From NCBI RefSeq assembly GCF_000160555.1, contig NZ_GG749283.1, forward strand, positions 42,402 through 106,401: a stretch of 64,000 nt of DNA, read 5' to 3'. The translations under genes were made by a program, and so were the position numbers. Of the stretch, positions 17,968 through 26,082 are shown in pieces (the stretch's first letter is position 1; the number at the start of each line of letters is the position of its first letter). This stretch comes from Centipeda noxia ATCC 43541 (lineage in GTDB: Bacteria > Bacillota > Negativicutes > Selenomonadales > Selenomonadaceae). The notes beneath the pieces are model-generated. The model was not told the origin of the DNA, made no database searches, and saw only the letters and a list, made by a program, of their open reading frames with translations.

Positions 17968-18576
17968 TCAGCGCCGACGCACTGCCTCCATAAACGCTCT
18001 GATTTTTTCCTCCGATTTCTCGCCCTGCTCTTCGAGTCCGCCCGACACATCGACGCCGAAGGGATGAAAGATCACTGCGGCCTCTCCCACGTTCTCTGCC
18101 GTGATGCCGCCCGCGATCAGAACAGGCTTCGTAATGCGCGCGATCTCCCGCGCCGCCTCCTGCCACGCAAACACCGTACCTGTGCCGCCTGCTGCTCCCT
18201 GCAGATAGCTGTCCACGAGAATAATCTCGGCAGGATACTTGTTCGCTGCATCCACATCGAAATCATCCCCATAGCGATATGCCTTGATCACAGGACGCTC
18301 TGAACCCCGCGCCGTTTCGGCCGTCTCATGCCCATGCAGCTGTACATAATCGAGTCCTACGAGTGCAGCAATCGCGTTCACCTCATCCATCGGCGCGTCG
18401 ACGAATACGCCGACCTTTTGCGCATGACGCAGCTCCCGCACGATCTCCTGTGCCGCCTTGGGTGCAATGAATCGCCGACTTTTTTTCGCAAAGACAAAAC
18501 CAATATAGTCTGCGCCTGCCTCCTCTGCCGCAAGCGCTGCTGAGACGGTCTTCATTCCGCACATCTTCACACGCAT
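17968..18576 (-). CDS. trpF: Phosphoribosylanthranilate isomerase
   Basis: TrpF isomerises phosphoribosylanthranilate in tryptophan synthesis. The 202-residue product starts MRVKMCGMKTVSAAL (the KxCG motif with catalytic Cys) and has YIGFVFAKKSRRFI, YVQLHGHE, IILVDSYLQGAAGGTG and the closing Asp in FGVDVSGGLEE. The ATG at 18576 follows GGAGGAGAG. It leads the leftward trpF-trpC-trpB-trpA unit. trpE, trpG and trpD are not in the window, so the pathway is split. Confidence 0.95.
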   Translation of the reverse strand: MRVKMCGMKTVSAALAAEEAGADYIGFVFAKKSRRFIAPKAAQEIVRELRHAQKVGVFVDAPMDEVNAIAALVGLDYVQLHGHETAETARGSERPVIKAYRYGDDFDVDAANKYPAEIILVDSYLQGAAGGTGTVFAWQEAAREIARITKPVLIAGGITAENVGEAAVIFHPFGVDVSGGLEEQGEKSEEKIRAFMEAVRRR

Positions 18577-18601
18577 CCGCTCTCCTCCATTCATGCTTCA
18601 T

Positions 18602-18630
18602 CATCTTAGAGATACGAACTGTATTTGTCA
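18602..18630 (-). promoter_or_regulatory. Promoter of trpF-trpC-trpB-trpA
   Basis: On the minus strand a consensus TTGACA (18630-18625), 17 bases and TAAGAT (18607-18602) would start transcription near 18595, about 19 bases before the trpF ATG. The leader is too short for an attenuator or T-box. Confidence 0.7.
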
Positions 18631-18633
18631 AAT

Positions 18634-18670
18634 GAAAAAGGTCCTGCATTCACGGACAAATGCAGAACCT
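18634..18670 (-). terminator. Terminator of the secreted repeat-protein gene
   Basis: On the minus strand AAGGTTCTGCATT pairs with AATGCAGGACCTT (one G-U or mismatch) around a short loop and ends in TTTTT. It begins 19 bases after the stop at 18689 and insulates the trp promoter. Confidence 0.85.
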
Positions 18671-18688
18671 TGCTGAAATCAAATATCG

Positions 18689-19360
18689 TTATTTCTTCAT
18701 TGGCGGCTTATTTGCAGGTGCCGCATCCGGGTGAGGAGGACGCACCAATGTCGGATTGACGCCGAGTTCCTTTGCGATATCCTCCCAACGATTCTTCATA
18801 TTCTTGCGTTCAAGTACGGAGCGAACGTCCTTGCCCGATGCCTTGGCGAGGATGCCGGCCATCTCGATGTCGTGCGGCTCGTATCCCTCATTGTAGAGAG
18901 TACGCGCAGTATTCACATCCATCTCGCCCTGCATTGAGATGTGCATGACAGCCATCTCGTCCAGTTCTTTCTGAACCGCTTCTTCCGTTATGTTGAGGGA
19001 GTCGGCAATTTGCTCCCACGTCTTGCCGCCCTCCTTCATCGCCATGACATCGCGGAAGGACTTGCCGGAAATCTTTGCGAACATTGCCGCCTGACCGATA
19101 TCCGCGAGATCTTTTTTCGCATCAATTGCCTGCTTGACCTCTGCCTCAGAGACCTTAAACGTCTCCGACACATGCTTCGCGAGCTCCTCCGGCGTGAGCT
19201 GGACATCCGCATGAGCCGCGTCCATCTTCGCCTCGCTTGTCTTCGACGGGGGCGGCGCCGCATTCGCCCCATTCGCATAGGCAAGCGAGCCGATGCTCCC
19301 GCTGACAATGAGCACTCCAAACGTGATGCCAATAATATTTTTTCTCGTGGATCTCTTCAT
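18689..19360 (-). CDS. Exported protein with two copies of a helical motif, unknown function
   Basis: I do not recognise a named family. The 223-residue product starts MKRSTRKNIIGITFG and has an N-terminal hydrophobic export segment ending near AYANGANA, so it is a signal peptide or membrane anchor. After a Pro-rich stretch come two related units, about residues 75-125 and 155-205. Each reads roughly A-x-FAKISGKSFRDVMAMKE...WEQIADSLNI and AGILAKASGKDVRSVLERK...WEDIAKELGV, suggesting an internal duplication. The tail is Pro/Ala/Lys-rich. The ATG at 19360 follows AAAGGTG. The gene is monocistronic with its own terminator. Confidence 0.75.
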   Translation of the reverse strand: MKRSTRKNIIGITFGVLIVSGSIGSLAYANGANAAPPPSKTSEAKMDAAHADVQLTPEELAKHVSETFKVSEAEVKQAIDAKKDLADIGQAAMFAKISGKSFRDVMAMKEGGKTWEQIADSLNITEEAVQKELDEMAVMHISMQGEMDVNTARTLYNEGYEPHDIEMAGILAKASGKDVRSVLERKNMKNRWEDIAKELGVNPTLVRPPHPDAAPANKPPMKK

Positions 19361-19562
19361 ACGAAACAACACCTTTCTGTAAGAAGCTCCGCTTCCATTC
19401 TGTTCCTCAAGTATCCTTCACATTTCAATAGTATAGAAAATACTTGTTAAGCACGATTTAGGCATCAATTAAAGTTTGATTCAAAGCCGCTCCCCTGCTG
19501 AAGCACATCCCCCGCATGCTTTGCTGCAAACGTCGCGTCATCGGCATTACCAGAACGGCGGC

Positions 19563-19591
19563 CGCACGATCCTCAAATTTGAAGTCGTGCG
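19563..19591. other. Intergenic hairpin downstream of glyS
   Basis: The 269-base gap 19361-19629 lies between glyS and the secreted repeat protein. It holds a strong inverted repeat, CGCACGA and TCGTGCG, around the palindrome TCAAATTTGA. No T-tract follows on either strand, so it is not a standard terminator. A 48-codon frame (19604-19458, minus) spans it but has no ribosome-binding site. Nothing else is evident in the gap. Confidence 0.5.
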
Positions 19592-19629
19592 ACAACTCCA
19601 CCATTGTGTTTTGTTTGTACGTATCGTAG

Positions 19630-21681
19630 TCAATTCAGTACGATCTTACTGTAATCTGCCGTCTCAAGCAGATAGTCGTCGATTGTCTTGAGCAGTGTCA
19701 GACGATTGATCTTGATACGCGCATCCTTATCCATGACCATGACCGCATCAAAGAAGGCGTCAATCGCCTGTGCGAGACTCCTCTCTGCCGCAAGCGTGTC
19801 TTCCCCCCCCGCGCGTGCCGCAGCTGCGTTCTCGTAGGCAGAGAGGAGCGCGCCCTCCTCTGCCGCCTGAAAGAGGTCTGTATCAAGCGTCGTACGCTCT
19901 GCCATACGCGCGATATTGCCGACACGGACAAAGGACTGCACGAGCGCATCTGCTCCATTCTCCTTGAGCAGCCGCTCGACGTAGGCGGCGCGCACGGGCA
20001 CATTTGCAACGAAGTCCACATCCGCAAGCACTGCCTCCTGCACATCGTAGCGCACACCGCGCTCCGTGAGGACATTCTTGAGGCGCAGACGGATGAAATC
20101 TGCGACATCTGCCTGCATCTTCTCGCGTTTGTCCTCATCCAACGCATAGAGATCACACGCCTCATCGACGAGATCGGAGAGGAGCAGTCCGCTCTCCTGC
20201 TCGATCAGCATGAGCACGAGTCCGAGCGCCTGACGACGCAGTGCAAAAGGATCCTGTGAGCCCGTCGGAATCTTGCCGCGGCTGAACGTACCAACGATAT
20301 TGTCGATCTTGTCTGCAACGCTGAGCGCAAAGCCGAGCGGTGTCTGCGGCAGTTCATCTCCTGCAAAGCGCGGCATATACTGCTCGTCAATGGCGCGCGC
20401 GACCGCGGGCTTCTCTCCGTCGAGGAGGGCGTATTCACGCCCCATAATGCCCTGGAGTTCCGTAAACTCTGTTACCATCCCCGTCACGAGGTCGGCTTTC
20501 GACAACTCGGCTGCACGTCGTGCATCGGATGACATCACCTCATAGACAGCATCATCCGGCGCGATCTCCTCGACAATCGCCGTAACCAGCCCCATGAGGC
20601 GCTCTGTCTTCTCATACATCGACCCAAGGCCCTGTTGGAAGACGACCGTTTTCAATTTTTCGCGATGTTCCGCGAGTGATTTTCTGCGATCCTCATCGAA
20701 GAAGAACTGTGCGTCTGCAAGACGTGCGCGCAAAACACGCTCATTGCCGTGGGCGACGACGTCGAGATGCTCTTTCCCGCCATTCCGCACGGTGATGAAC
20801 ACGGGCAGGAGACTGCCGTCCGCCGCCTTGACGGGGAAATAGCGCTGATGATCGCGCATCGGCGTGATGACAGCCTCTGCCGGAAGTGCAAGGTATCTCT
20901 CCTCGAAGGCACCGCTGAGTGCCGTCGGATACTCGACGAGATAGAGCACCTCCTCGAGAAGGTCCGGCGTGATCTCCGCCGTCCCCCCGCACGCCTTTGC
21001 CGTCTCCGCAATTTGCTCACAGATCATCGCACGGCGGCGCTCCGGATCGACGATAATGTGCGCTCTTTCACAGGCTGCCTCATAGTCTGCAGGTGACGGG
21101 ATGATAAAGTCTGCCGGTGCAAGCGTCCGATGACCGCGCGACATATTCCCGCTCGTGACGTTCGCCAGCATAAAGGGCACGGTCTCCGTCCCATAGAGTG
21201 CGACGAGCCAGCGGATCGGACGGATGAAACGGAAATCCAGATCGCCCCAGCGCATACTGTTCGGGAGAGGTATGGAGCGGATAAGTTCCGGCAGCAGTTC
21301 CGTGAGCAGCCGTGCCGTCTCCGCCCCCTTCTCATGGACGGAAGCATAGACATAGCCGTCCCGCTGAATGAGTGCGGAAGGATCGATTCCCTGCCCGCGT
21401 GCAAACCCTTCGCCCGCCTTCGTCGGGTTCCCCGCCGCATCAAAGGCGATGGCGACCGAGGGCCCGCGCGTCTCCGTACTGACATCTTCCTGCCGCTCGG
21501 CAAGTCCCGTCACGATGAGCGCCGCACGGCGCGGCGTGCCGATGGTACGCAGATTCTCATAGGAAAGCCGCTGATCACGGAGCTGCTCGCCCGCCAAGCG
21601 TTTCAGATCAGAGAGAAGATGAGGCATGACATGGGCCGGAATTTCCTCTGTTCCGATTTCAAGCAGAAGATCCTTGCTCAT
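19630..21681 (-). CDS. glyS: Glycyl-tRNA synthetase beta subunit
   Basis: This is the tRNA-binding subunit of the bacterial alpha2-beta2 GlyRS. The 683-residue product starts [20 protein letters not shown], the invariant beginning of GlyS. It contains [15 protein letters not shown], an HD-like domain and a C-terminal anticodon-binding helical domain ([19 protein letters not shown]). The start overlaps the glyQ stop. Length is normal. It ends without a recognisable terminator. Confidence 0.98.
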   Translation of the reverse strand: MSKDLLLEIGTEEIPAHVMPHLLSDLKRLAGEQLRDQRLSYENLRTIGTPRRAALIVTGLAERQEDVSTETRGPSVAIAFDAAGNPTKAGEGFARGQGIDPSALIQRDGYVYASVHEKGAETARLLTELLPELIRSIPLPNSMRWGDLDFRFIRPIRWLVALYGTETVPFMLANVTSGNMSRGHRTLAPADFIIPSPADYEAACERAHIIVDPERRRAMICEQIAETAKACGGTAEITPDLLEEVLYLVEYPTALSGAFEERYLALPAEAVITPMRDHQRYFPVKAADGSLLPVFITVRNGGKEHLDVVAHGNERVLRARLADAQFFFDEDRRKSLAEHREKLKTVVFQQGLGSMYEKTERLMGLVTAIVEEIAPDDAVYEVMSSDARRAAELSKADLVTGMVTEFTELQGIMGREYALLDGEKPAVARAIDEQYMPRFAGDELPQTPLGFALSVADKIDNIVGTFSRGKIPTGSQDPFALRRQALGLVLMLIEQESGLLLSDLVDEACDLYALDEDKREKMQADVADFIRLRLKNVLTERGVRYDVQEAVLADVDFVANVPVRAAYVERLLKENGADALVQSFVRVGNIARMAERTTLDTDLFQAAEEGALLSAYENAAAARAGGEDTLAAERSLAQAIDAFFDAVMVMDKDARIKINRLTLLKTIDDYLLETADYSKIVLN

Positions 21682-22559
21682 TTTCTCCCCTCCTTCTTCA
21701 GCATCGGGTAGCCGAGCGCCTCACGCTGGGCCAGATACGCCTCCGCGCAAAGACGCGCAAGTTTTCGGACGCGTCCGATAAATGCCGTCCGCTGCGAGAC
21801 GCTGATCGCACCGCGTGCATCAAGCAGGTTAAACGTGTGCGAACATTTGAGCACGTAGTCATGCGCGGGATGCACATGCCCCGCACCGATGACGCGCACT
21901 GCCTCTGCCTCATATTTGTCAAAAAGATCAAAGAGAAGCGCCTCATCCGAAAGGTCAAATGCATAGGTGGACTGCTCGAACTCGTTCTGATGGAACACAT
22001 CCCCATAGGTCACATCGCCCGTCCATGCGATGTCATAGACGTTCTCCACGCCCTGGATATACATCGCAAGGCGTTCAAGACCATAGGTGATCTCAACAGA
22101 GACGGGCTTGACGTCGTGACTGCCGACCTGCTGGAAATATGTGAACTGCGTGATCTCCATGCCGTCCAGCCAGACCTCCCAGCCGAGCCCCCACGCACCG
22201 AGGGTCGGAGACTCCCAGTTATCCTCAACAAAGCGAATGTCATGTTCCACGGCGCGGATGCCGAGCCGGGCAAGACTCTCGAGATAGAGCTCCTGGATGT
22301 TGTTCGGCGAGGGCTTCATGATAACCTGGAACTGATGATGCTGATAGAGCCGGTTCGGATTGTCGCCATAGCGGCCGTCTGCGGGTCTGCGTGACGGTTC
22401 GACATAGGCGACGTTCCATGGTTCCGGCCCCAAAACACGCAAAAATGTCCACGGACTCATAGTTCCTGCGCCCTTTTCCACATCATACGGCTGTGCAAGG
22501 ATACACCCCTGCCCGGACCAGAACTCCTGCAGTGCAAGGATAACCTCCTGGAATTTCAT
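21678..22559 (-). CDS. glyQ: Glycyl-tRNA synthetase alpha subunit
   Basis: This is the catalytic subunit that activates glycine and charges tRNA-Gly. The 293-residue protein begins [19 protein letters not shown] and has class II synthetase motifs, including [19 protein letters not shown] and [12 protein letters not shown]. An AAAGGAG site precedes the ATG. The gap to the upstream terminator is only about 45 bases, so there is no room for a T-box leader, which is unusual for a Firmicute glyQS. Confidence 0.98.
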   Translation of the reverse strand: MKFQEVILALQEFWSGQGCILAQPYDVEKGAGTMSPWTFLRVLGPEPWNVAYVEPSRRPADGRYGDNPNRLYQHHQFQVIMKPSPNNIQELYLESLARLGIRAVEHDIRFVEDNWESPTLGAWGLGWEVWLDGMEITQFTYFQQVGSHDVKPVSVEITYGLERLAMYIQGVENVYDIAWTGDVTYGDVFHQNEFEQSTYAFDLSDEALLFDLFDKYEAEAVRVIGAGHVHPAHDYVLKCSHTFNLLDARGAISVSQRTAFIGRVRKLARLCAEAYLAQREALGYPMLKKEGRK

Positions 22560-22605
22560 GCAAACAACTCCTTTAGGAATTACGGATCATTCATGCTTCC
22601 TTCAT

Positions 22606-22642
22606 AAAAAAACCGCGTTCTTTTATAGAATACGCGGTTTTT
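22606..22642 (-). terminator. Terminator of the small membrane-protein gene
   Basis: On the minus strand AAAAACCGCGT and ACGCGGTTTTTTT form a GC-centred stem with an A-run before and a T-run after. It starts 17 bases beyond the stop at 22659. Confidence 0.87.
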
Positions 22643-22658
22643 AAAAAATGGCAAGAAC

Positions 22659-22931
22659 CTACTTAAAATTTTCTTCCAAGCTTTGCAAAATCTGAGCCTG
22701 GCGCGAATTGATATCCTTGTTCCACTTGTTCTCATACCCCGCCGCATCATTGGAGGGGAGCAAAGCGCACACAATGATGAGGATGATAAAGAAAATGACC
22801 GCTGTCCCGATGATTTTTCGCTGATAGGAGATCCGCAGCTCTTTTACGCGTGCCAATCGGCTCTCCATTTCTCTTTTCCTGCGCTCCCGCATCGATTCGA
22901 AGGCGTTCTGCGCATATGGACGTTCCGGCAT
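22659..22931 (-). CDS. Small single-pass membrane protein, unknown function
   Basis: The 90-residue product has a basic cytoplasmic N-terminus (MRERRKREMESRLARVKELR), one transmembrane helix (GTAVIFFIILIIVCALL, about residues 43-59) and a short polar extracytoplasmic tail. It has no cysteine-rich or enzymatic motif. A GAGAGGAGGGG site precedes the ATG. It sits between the exonuclease gene and glyQ in the same orientation and ends in its own terminator. The topology resembles small cell-envelope or septum accessory proteins, but no family can be named. Confidence 0.78.
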   Translation of the reverse strand: MPERPYAQNAFESMRERRKREMESRLARVKELRISYQRKIIGTAVIFFIILIIVCALLPSNDAAGYENKWNKDINSRQAQILQSLEENFK

Positions 22932-22978
22932 AATAGTCCCCTCCTCTCTTCGCGTGCGGGGATATTACACAACAATCG

Positions 22979-23518
22979 TCAAAAGAGACTCTGCTCCTCG
23001 TATACCGGCTCCTTCATCTTCTGATAGCAAAAGAGCGTCGCAAGCGTATCTGCAAGCGCTCCGTGCGCCTTCGTCGTCCCCCAGTCATAGCGGTAATAGT
23101 CTGCGCACTCCGCCAGTTTCCACCAGCGATATCCGCCGCGGCGCGCATCGGGGACCTTGCGGAACTCTGAGAACGCAAGCATCACATCGTGCCGATTCGG
23201 ATTCTGGATGCGGATGCCGGACTGAGCCAGCAGCCGGATATCAAACTCGATATTATAACCGACAAGCAGCGTCTCCGGATCGTTGAACATCCGCTCGAGC
23301 TCTGCCTGCTGTGCAAGAATCGGCGGACAGTTCACCACCATCGCAGGAGAAATGCGGTTGATCTTCTCCGCATCCGGCCACGCATTCTTGCGCACAGGTG
23401 CGTACATACCGTCCACCACTGTTGCTCCTGCACCGTCCACGACGGCGAGAGTCAACACTTCATCATCGCTTCGAAAACCTGTCGTCTCGGTGTCAAAGAC
23501 CAGAATTTTTTCCAACAT
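22979..23518 (-). CDS. DnaQ-like DEDDh 3'-5' exonuclease
   Basis: The 179-residue protein is a stand-alone exonuclease domain. ExoI is FDTETTG (Asp8, Glu10), ExoII is GYNIEFDIRL, and ExoIII is KAHGALADT (His and Asp), so all DEDDh metal ligands are present. It resembles the epsilon-like or RNase T-type small exonucleases, but there is no polymerase or helicase domain to define the substrate. A near-consensus promoter lies just upstream. It is divergent from the flavodiiron gene. Confidence 0.88.
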   Translation of the reverse strand: MLEKILVFDTETTGFRSDDEVLTLAVVDGAGATVVDGMYAPVRKNAWPDAEKINRISPAMVVNCPPILAQQAELERMFNDPETLLVGYNIEFDIRLLAQSGIRIQNPNRHDVMLAFSEFRKVPDARRGGYRWWKLAECADYYRYDWGTTKAHGALADTLATLFCYQKMKEPVYEEQSLF

Positions 23519-23577
23519 GAAAGTCCTTCCTTTTCCAGTCGTTTTCTCCCAATTTTTACACGGCTTTCGTTAAAAAT

Positions 23578-23606
23578 ATTATATCGTATGCAAAATCGTC
23601 TGTCAA
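23578..23606 (-). promoter_or_regulatory. Consensus promoter of the exonuclease gene
   Basis: On the minus strand TTGACA (23606-23601), exactly 17 bases and TATAAT (23583-23578) match the sigma-A consensus perfectly. It lies about 60 bases upstream of the ATG at 23518. Confidence 0.85.
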
Positions 23607-23671
23607 GAAAACGCCCGTCCCCTTTGGGGTTCATAAGGGAATCCGCATTGAATTTCCTGTTGCAAAAGCCT

Positions 23672-23731
23672 TTGAATTAAGATAGAATACTTCTATAAAT
23701 ATAGTACACGTTTATAGAAAGAATCTATAAA
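23672..23731 (+). promoter_or_regulatory. Promoter and palindromic operator of the flavodiiron gene
   Basis: TTGAAT (23672-23677), 16 bases and TATAAA (23694-23699) form a candidate promoter. Three related half-sites overlap and follow it: TTCTATAAA (23691-23699), TTTATAGAA (23711-23719) and CTATAAA (23725-23731). The first two form a perfect 9-bp inverted repeat. The last two form a perfect 7-bp inverted repeat (TTTATAG, 7 bases, CTATAAA). Overlap with the -10 suggests repression. Confidence 0.6.
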
Positions 23732-23769
23732 GTATATAAATGATCCCATCAATGAGAGGAGCATCCTTC

Positions 23770-24930
23770 ATGAACGCTATTAAAATTCGCGATGGTATTT
23801 ACTGGGTCGGTGCGATCGACTGGTCCATGCGCAGCTTTCACGGCTACGATACCCAGCGCGGTTCCACCTACAACGCCTATCTCATCATCGATGACAAGAT
23901 CACACTTATTGATACAGTGAAGCAAGGCTTTGAGCCGGAGATGCTTGCGCGCATCTCCTCTGTCATCGATCCGTCACAGATCGACTACATCGTCTCAAAC
24001 CACGTCGAACCGGATCACTCGTACGGCGTCCCGCTCATCTCCTCCCTCGCACCCAACGCGAAGGTCATCACGAGCGCGCCGAACGGGCTCAAGGGGCTGC
24101 GCGCCTACTACGGCGAAATGCCCTATGAGACGGTGAAAGCAGGCGATACCCTCTCCATCGGGACACGCACGCTCGCATTCGTCCCGACGCCGATGCTCCA
24201 TTGGCCGGACAGCATGGTAACCTACTGCCCCGAGGAGAAGATCCTTTTCTCGAACGATGCTTTCGGCCAGCACTACGCCTCAGGCAAGCGCTATGACGAT
24301 GACAACGATCTTTCCATCGTCATCGATGAGGCAAAAAAATACTACGCGAACATTCTTTTCCTCTACGCCAAACAAGCACAAACGGCGCTGAAGGAAGTCC
24401 ACAAACTCGACATTGAGATGATTGCCACGGGACATGGCGTTATCTGGCGCTCCCATATCCCCGAGATCATAAGCCTCTACAATAAGTGGTCGTTGGGCGA
24501 GACCGAGGAGCGCGCCGTCATTGTCTACGATACGATGTGGCACTCCACAGAGATGATGGCGCACACCATCGCCGAGGCCTTCATTGACAAGGGCTTCTCC
24601 GTCGGCTACTATGACATCCAAAAGAATACGCACGCCGACATCATGACGGATGTCCTCACGAGCCATTATCTCATCGTCGGCTCACCAACGCTCAACAACC
24701 AGATGCTCCCTACCATCGGCGGCTTCCTCTGCTACATGAAGGGGCTTGCACCGAAGGGACGCAAGGCATTCGCCTTCGGATCCTATGGCTGGGGCGGGCA
24801 GAGCATCCAGCAGATCGAAGATGAGCTTAGAGCCGGCGGCTGCGAGATTGTCATGGACAAAGTACGCATGCTCTACGTCCCCTCCAAGGAACAGCTTGCA
24901 GGTCTGCGCGATCAAATACTTGCACTCTAG
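23770..24930 (+). CDS. fprA: Flavodiiron protein (anaerobic O2/NO reductase, FprA type)
   Basis: Flavodiiron proteins reduce O2 to water, or NO to N2O, in anaerobes. The 386-residue product has an N-terminal metallo-beta-lactamase-like diiron domain with HVEPDH, LHWPDSM, SNDAFGQH and ATGHGVIWR supplying the iron ligands. It continues into a C-terminal flavodoxin domain (IVYDTMWHSTEMMAHTIAEA for the FMN phosphate loop, then IVGSPTLNNQMLP). There is no extra rubredoxin module, so it is a class A enzyme. The ATG at 23770 follows GAGAGGAG; an upstream ATG lacks a site. A strong terminator follows. Protection against oxygen in an anaerobe is the likely role. Confidence 0.94.
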   Translation: MNAIKIRDGIYWVGAIDWSMRSFHGYDTQRGSTYNAYLIIDDKITLIDTVKQGFEPEMLARISSVIDPSQIDYIVSNHVEPDHSYGVPLISSLAPNAKVITSAPNGLKGLRAYYGEMPYETVKAGDTLSIGTRTLAFVPTPMLHWPDSMVTYCPEEKILFSNDAFGQHYASGKRYDDDNDLSIVIDEAKKYYANILFLYAKQAQTALKEVHKLDIEMIATGHGVIWRSHIPEIISLYNKWSLGETEERAVIVYDTMWHSTEMMAHTIAEAFIDKGFSVGYYDIQKNTHADIMTDVLTSHYLIVGSPTLNNQMLPTIGGFLCYMKGLAPKGRKAFAFGSYGWGGQSIQQIEDELRAGGCEIVMDKVRMLYVPSKEQLAGLRDQILAL

Positions 24931-24933
24931 AAT

Positions 24934-24981
24934 AAAAACCGCCGTACGAAGCGACGAACAACTTCGTACGGCGGTTTTTTT
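24934..24981. terminator. Bidirectional terminator between fprA and ahbB
   Basis: A long stem, AAAAACCGCCGTACGAAG with its complement, is flanked by A and T runs on both sides. It starts four bases after the fprA stop and lies 11 bases beyond the ahbB stop, so it serves both genes. Confidence 0.92.
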
Positions 24982-24992
24982 GTAAAACGCGC

Positions 24993-25481
24993 TTATTCTT
25001 CTGTAAAATACCGCATTGCAGTTTTCTTCCACTCTTTCTTCGTGTAGAGCATACGACGATCCGCGATACCGGTCGCAGTGCTGAGTTCAGCTGCAATCGC
25101 TTCACATTCCTCACGGCTGTATCCGTGAATCATCGTATATAGGTTATAGTGCCATCCCGTCGCACGATTGCGCTCATAGCAGTGTGAGACGCGCGGATGC
25201 TCCGCCATCCGTGCAGCCGTCTCATCCATGCATTCATCCGGCACATCCCATACGCAGAGACAATTCGACGTGAACCCCACCTCACGATGGCGAAGGACCG
25301 CCCCTATTTTGCGGATCTTCTTTTCCTCGCGCAAAGCAGCGACACGAGCGAGCAATTCTTCCTCCGAGATGCCAATCTCTGCTGCGAGCACTTTGTACGG
25401 TTCCGAAACGAGGGGGAATTCCCCCTGAAGAAGGCGAACGATTTTTTTATCGAGTTCGCTGATTCCCGTACCCTCTGTCAT
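24993..25481 (-). CDS. ahbB: Siroheme decarboxylase subunit AhbB (Lrp/AsnC-type)
   Basis: With AhbA, this enzyme decarboxylates siroheme to didecarboxysiroheme, in the alternative heme or heme d1 pathway. The 162-residue protein has an N-terminal helix-turn-helix (ISELDKKIVRLLQGEFPL) fused to a RAM-like domain. Family residues include VGFTSNCLCVWDVP, RVSHCYERNRATGWHYNLY and ADRRMLYTKKEWKKTAMRY. The ATG at 25481 follows GGAAGGA. It lies 21 bases after ahbA, and the pair forms the heterodimer. A plain Lrp regulator is the alternative, but the paired arrangement and the CYERN and WHYNLY motifs favour AhbB. Confidence 0.87.
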   Translation of the reverse strand: MTEGTGISELDKKIVRLLQGEFPLVSEPYKVLAAEIGISEEELLARVAALREEKKIRKIGAVLRHREVGFTSNCLCVWDVPDECMDETAARMAEHPRVSHCYERNRATGWHYNLYTMIHGYSREECEAIAAELSTATGIADRRMLYTKKEWKKTAMRYFTEE

Positions 25482-25502
25482 AACGCATCCTTCCTTCACG
25501 GC

Positions 25503-25961
25503 TTAGTCCAGTTTGAACTGCACATTGATCTTATATCGCCTATGTGCTTTCAAACTCATAAGGTTCTGTACCCCCGGCAGTGCTGCAATTTCAGAAAGAA
25601 TACGCTGCTCCATTTCACGCGATGGAGTCAGCAGTGTGAACCAAAGATTGTACCGCCCCTCTCGTTCATAATTGTGCGTCGCCCCCGCATAGCGATTAAT
25701 CGCCTGCGCGACAGCGGGCAGCTGCTCCTGCTTCACTTCGAGCGCGATCAAAGTGCCCTGATAACCGAGGCGCTCCGAATTAAAAAAGATGCCGATACGC
25801 CGCAGATATCCCTCATTCTTCAGATCTTCCAGGCGCCTGAGCACATGTGCTTCCGTTGTGTCCAGCATTTCCCCTAAACGCGCAAACGGCCGCGAACACA
25901 CCGGCAGGTTGCCCTGCAGGAGGTTCAGCAGCCGTTTGTCAAAATCCGTCAGTGCTGTCAT
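25503..25961 (-). CDS. ahbA: Siroheme decarboxylase subunit AhbA (Lrp/AsnC-type)
   Basis: The 152-residue protein resembles AhbB across its length: helix-turn-helix LTDFDKRLLNLLQGNLPVCS, then RIGIFFNSERLGYQGTLIAL, THNYEREGRYNLWFTLL, and a C-terminal SLKAHRRYKINVQFKLD. The ATG at 25961 follows GGGGGA; the frame is open further upstream but without a better site. Because both subunits descend from Lrp regulators, annotation pipelines may call them transcription factors. No other heme genes are nearby. Confidence 0.86.
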   Translation of the reverse strand: MTALTDFDKRLLNLLQGNLPVCSRPFARLGEMLDTTEAHVLRRLEDLKNEGYLRRIGIFFNSERLGYQGTLIALEVKQEQLPAVAQAINRYAGATHNYEREGRYNLWFTLLTPSREMEQRILSEIAALPGVQNLMSLKAHRRYKINVQFKLD

Positions 25962-26082
25962 CACAATATCCCCCATAATACACAGGCCGGCAGCACCTCT
26001 CTCTGCTGATCGTGCACCCGCCTTGCTCATGAGCAGATATTTCAGCACAGAAAAATGAACTGCATTCAGCTTCTATCTGCGC

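Noticed and set aside
18577..18633. trp attenuator or T-box
   Set aside because: The leader between promoter and trpF is only about 19 bases and forms no alternative hairpins.
19458..19604. 48-codon minus-strand frame downstream of glyS
   Set aside because: No ribosome-binding site or hydrophobic/functional pattern; it merely spans a hairpin.
24993..25961. Two ordinary Lrp/AsnC regulators
   Set aside because: The pairing and the conserved YERN, WHYNLY and KxEWKKTxMRY-like segments fit AhbA/AhbB better, although regulation cannot be excluded.
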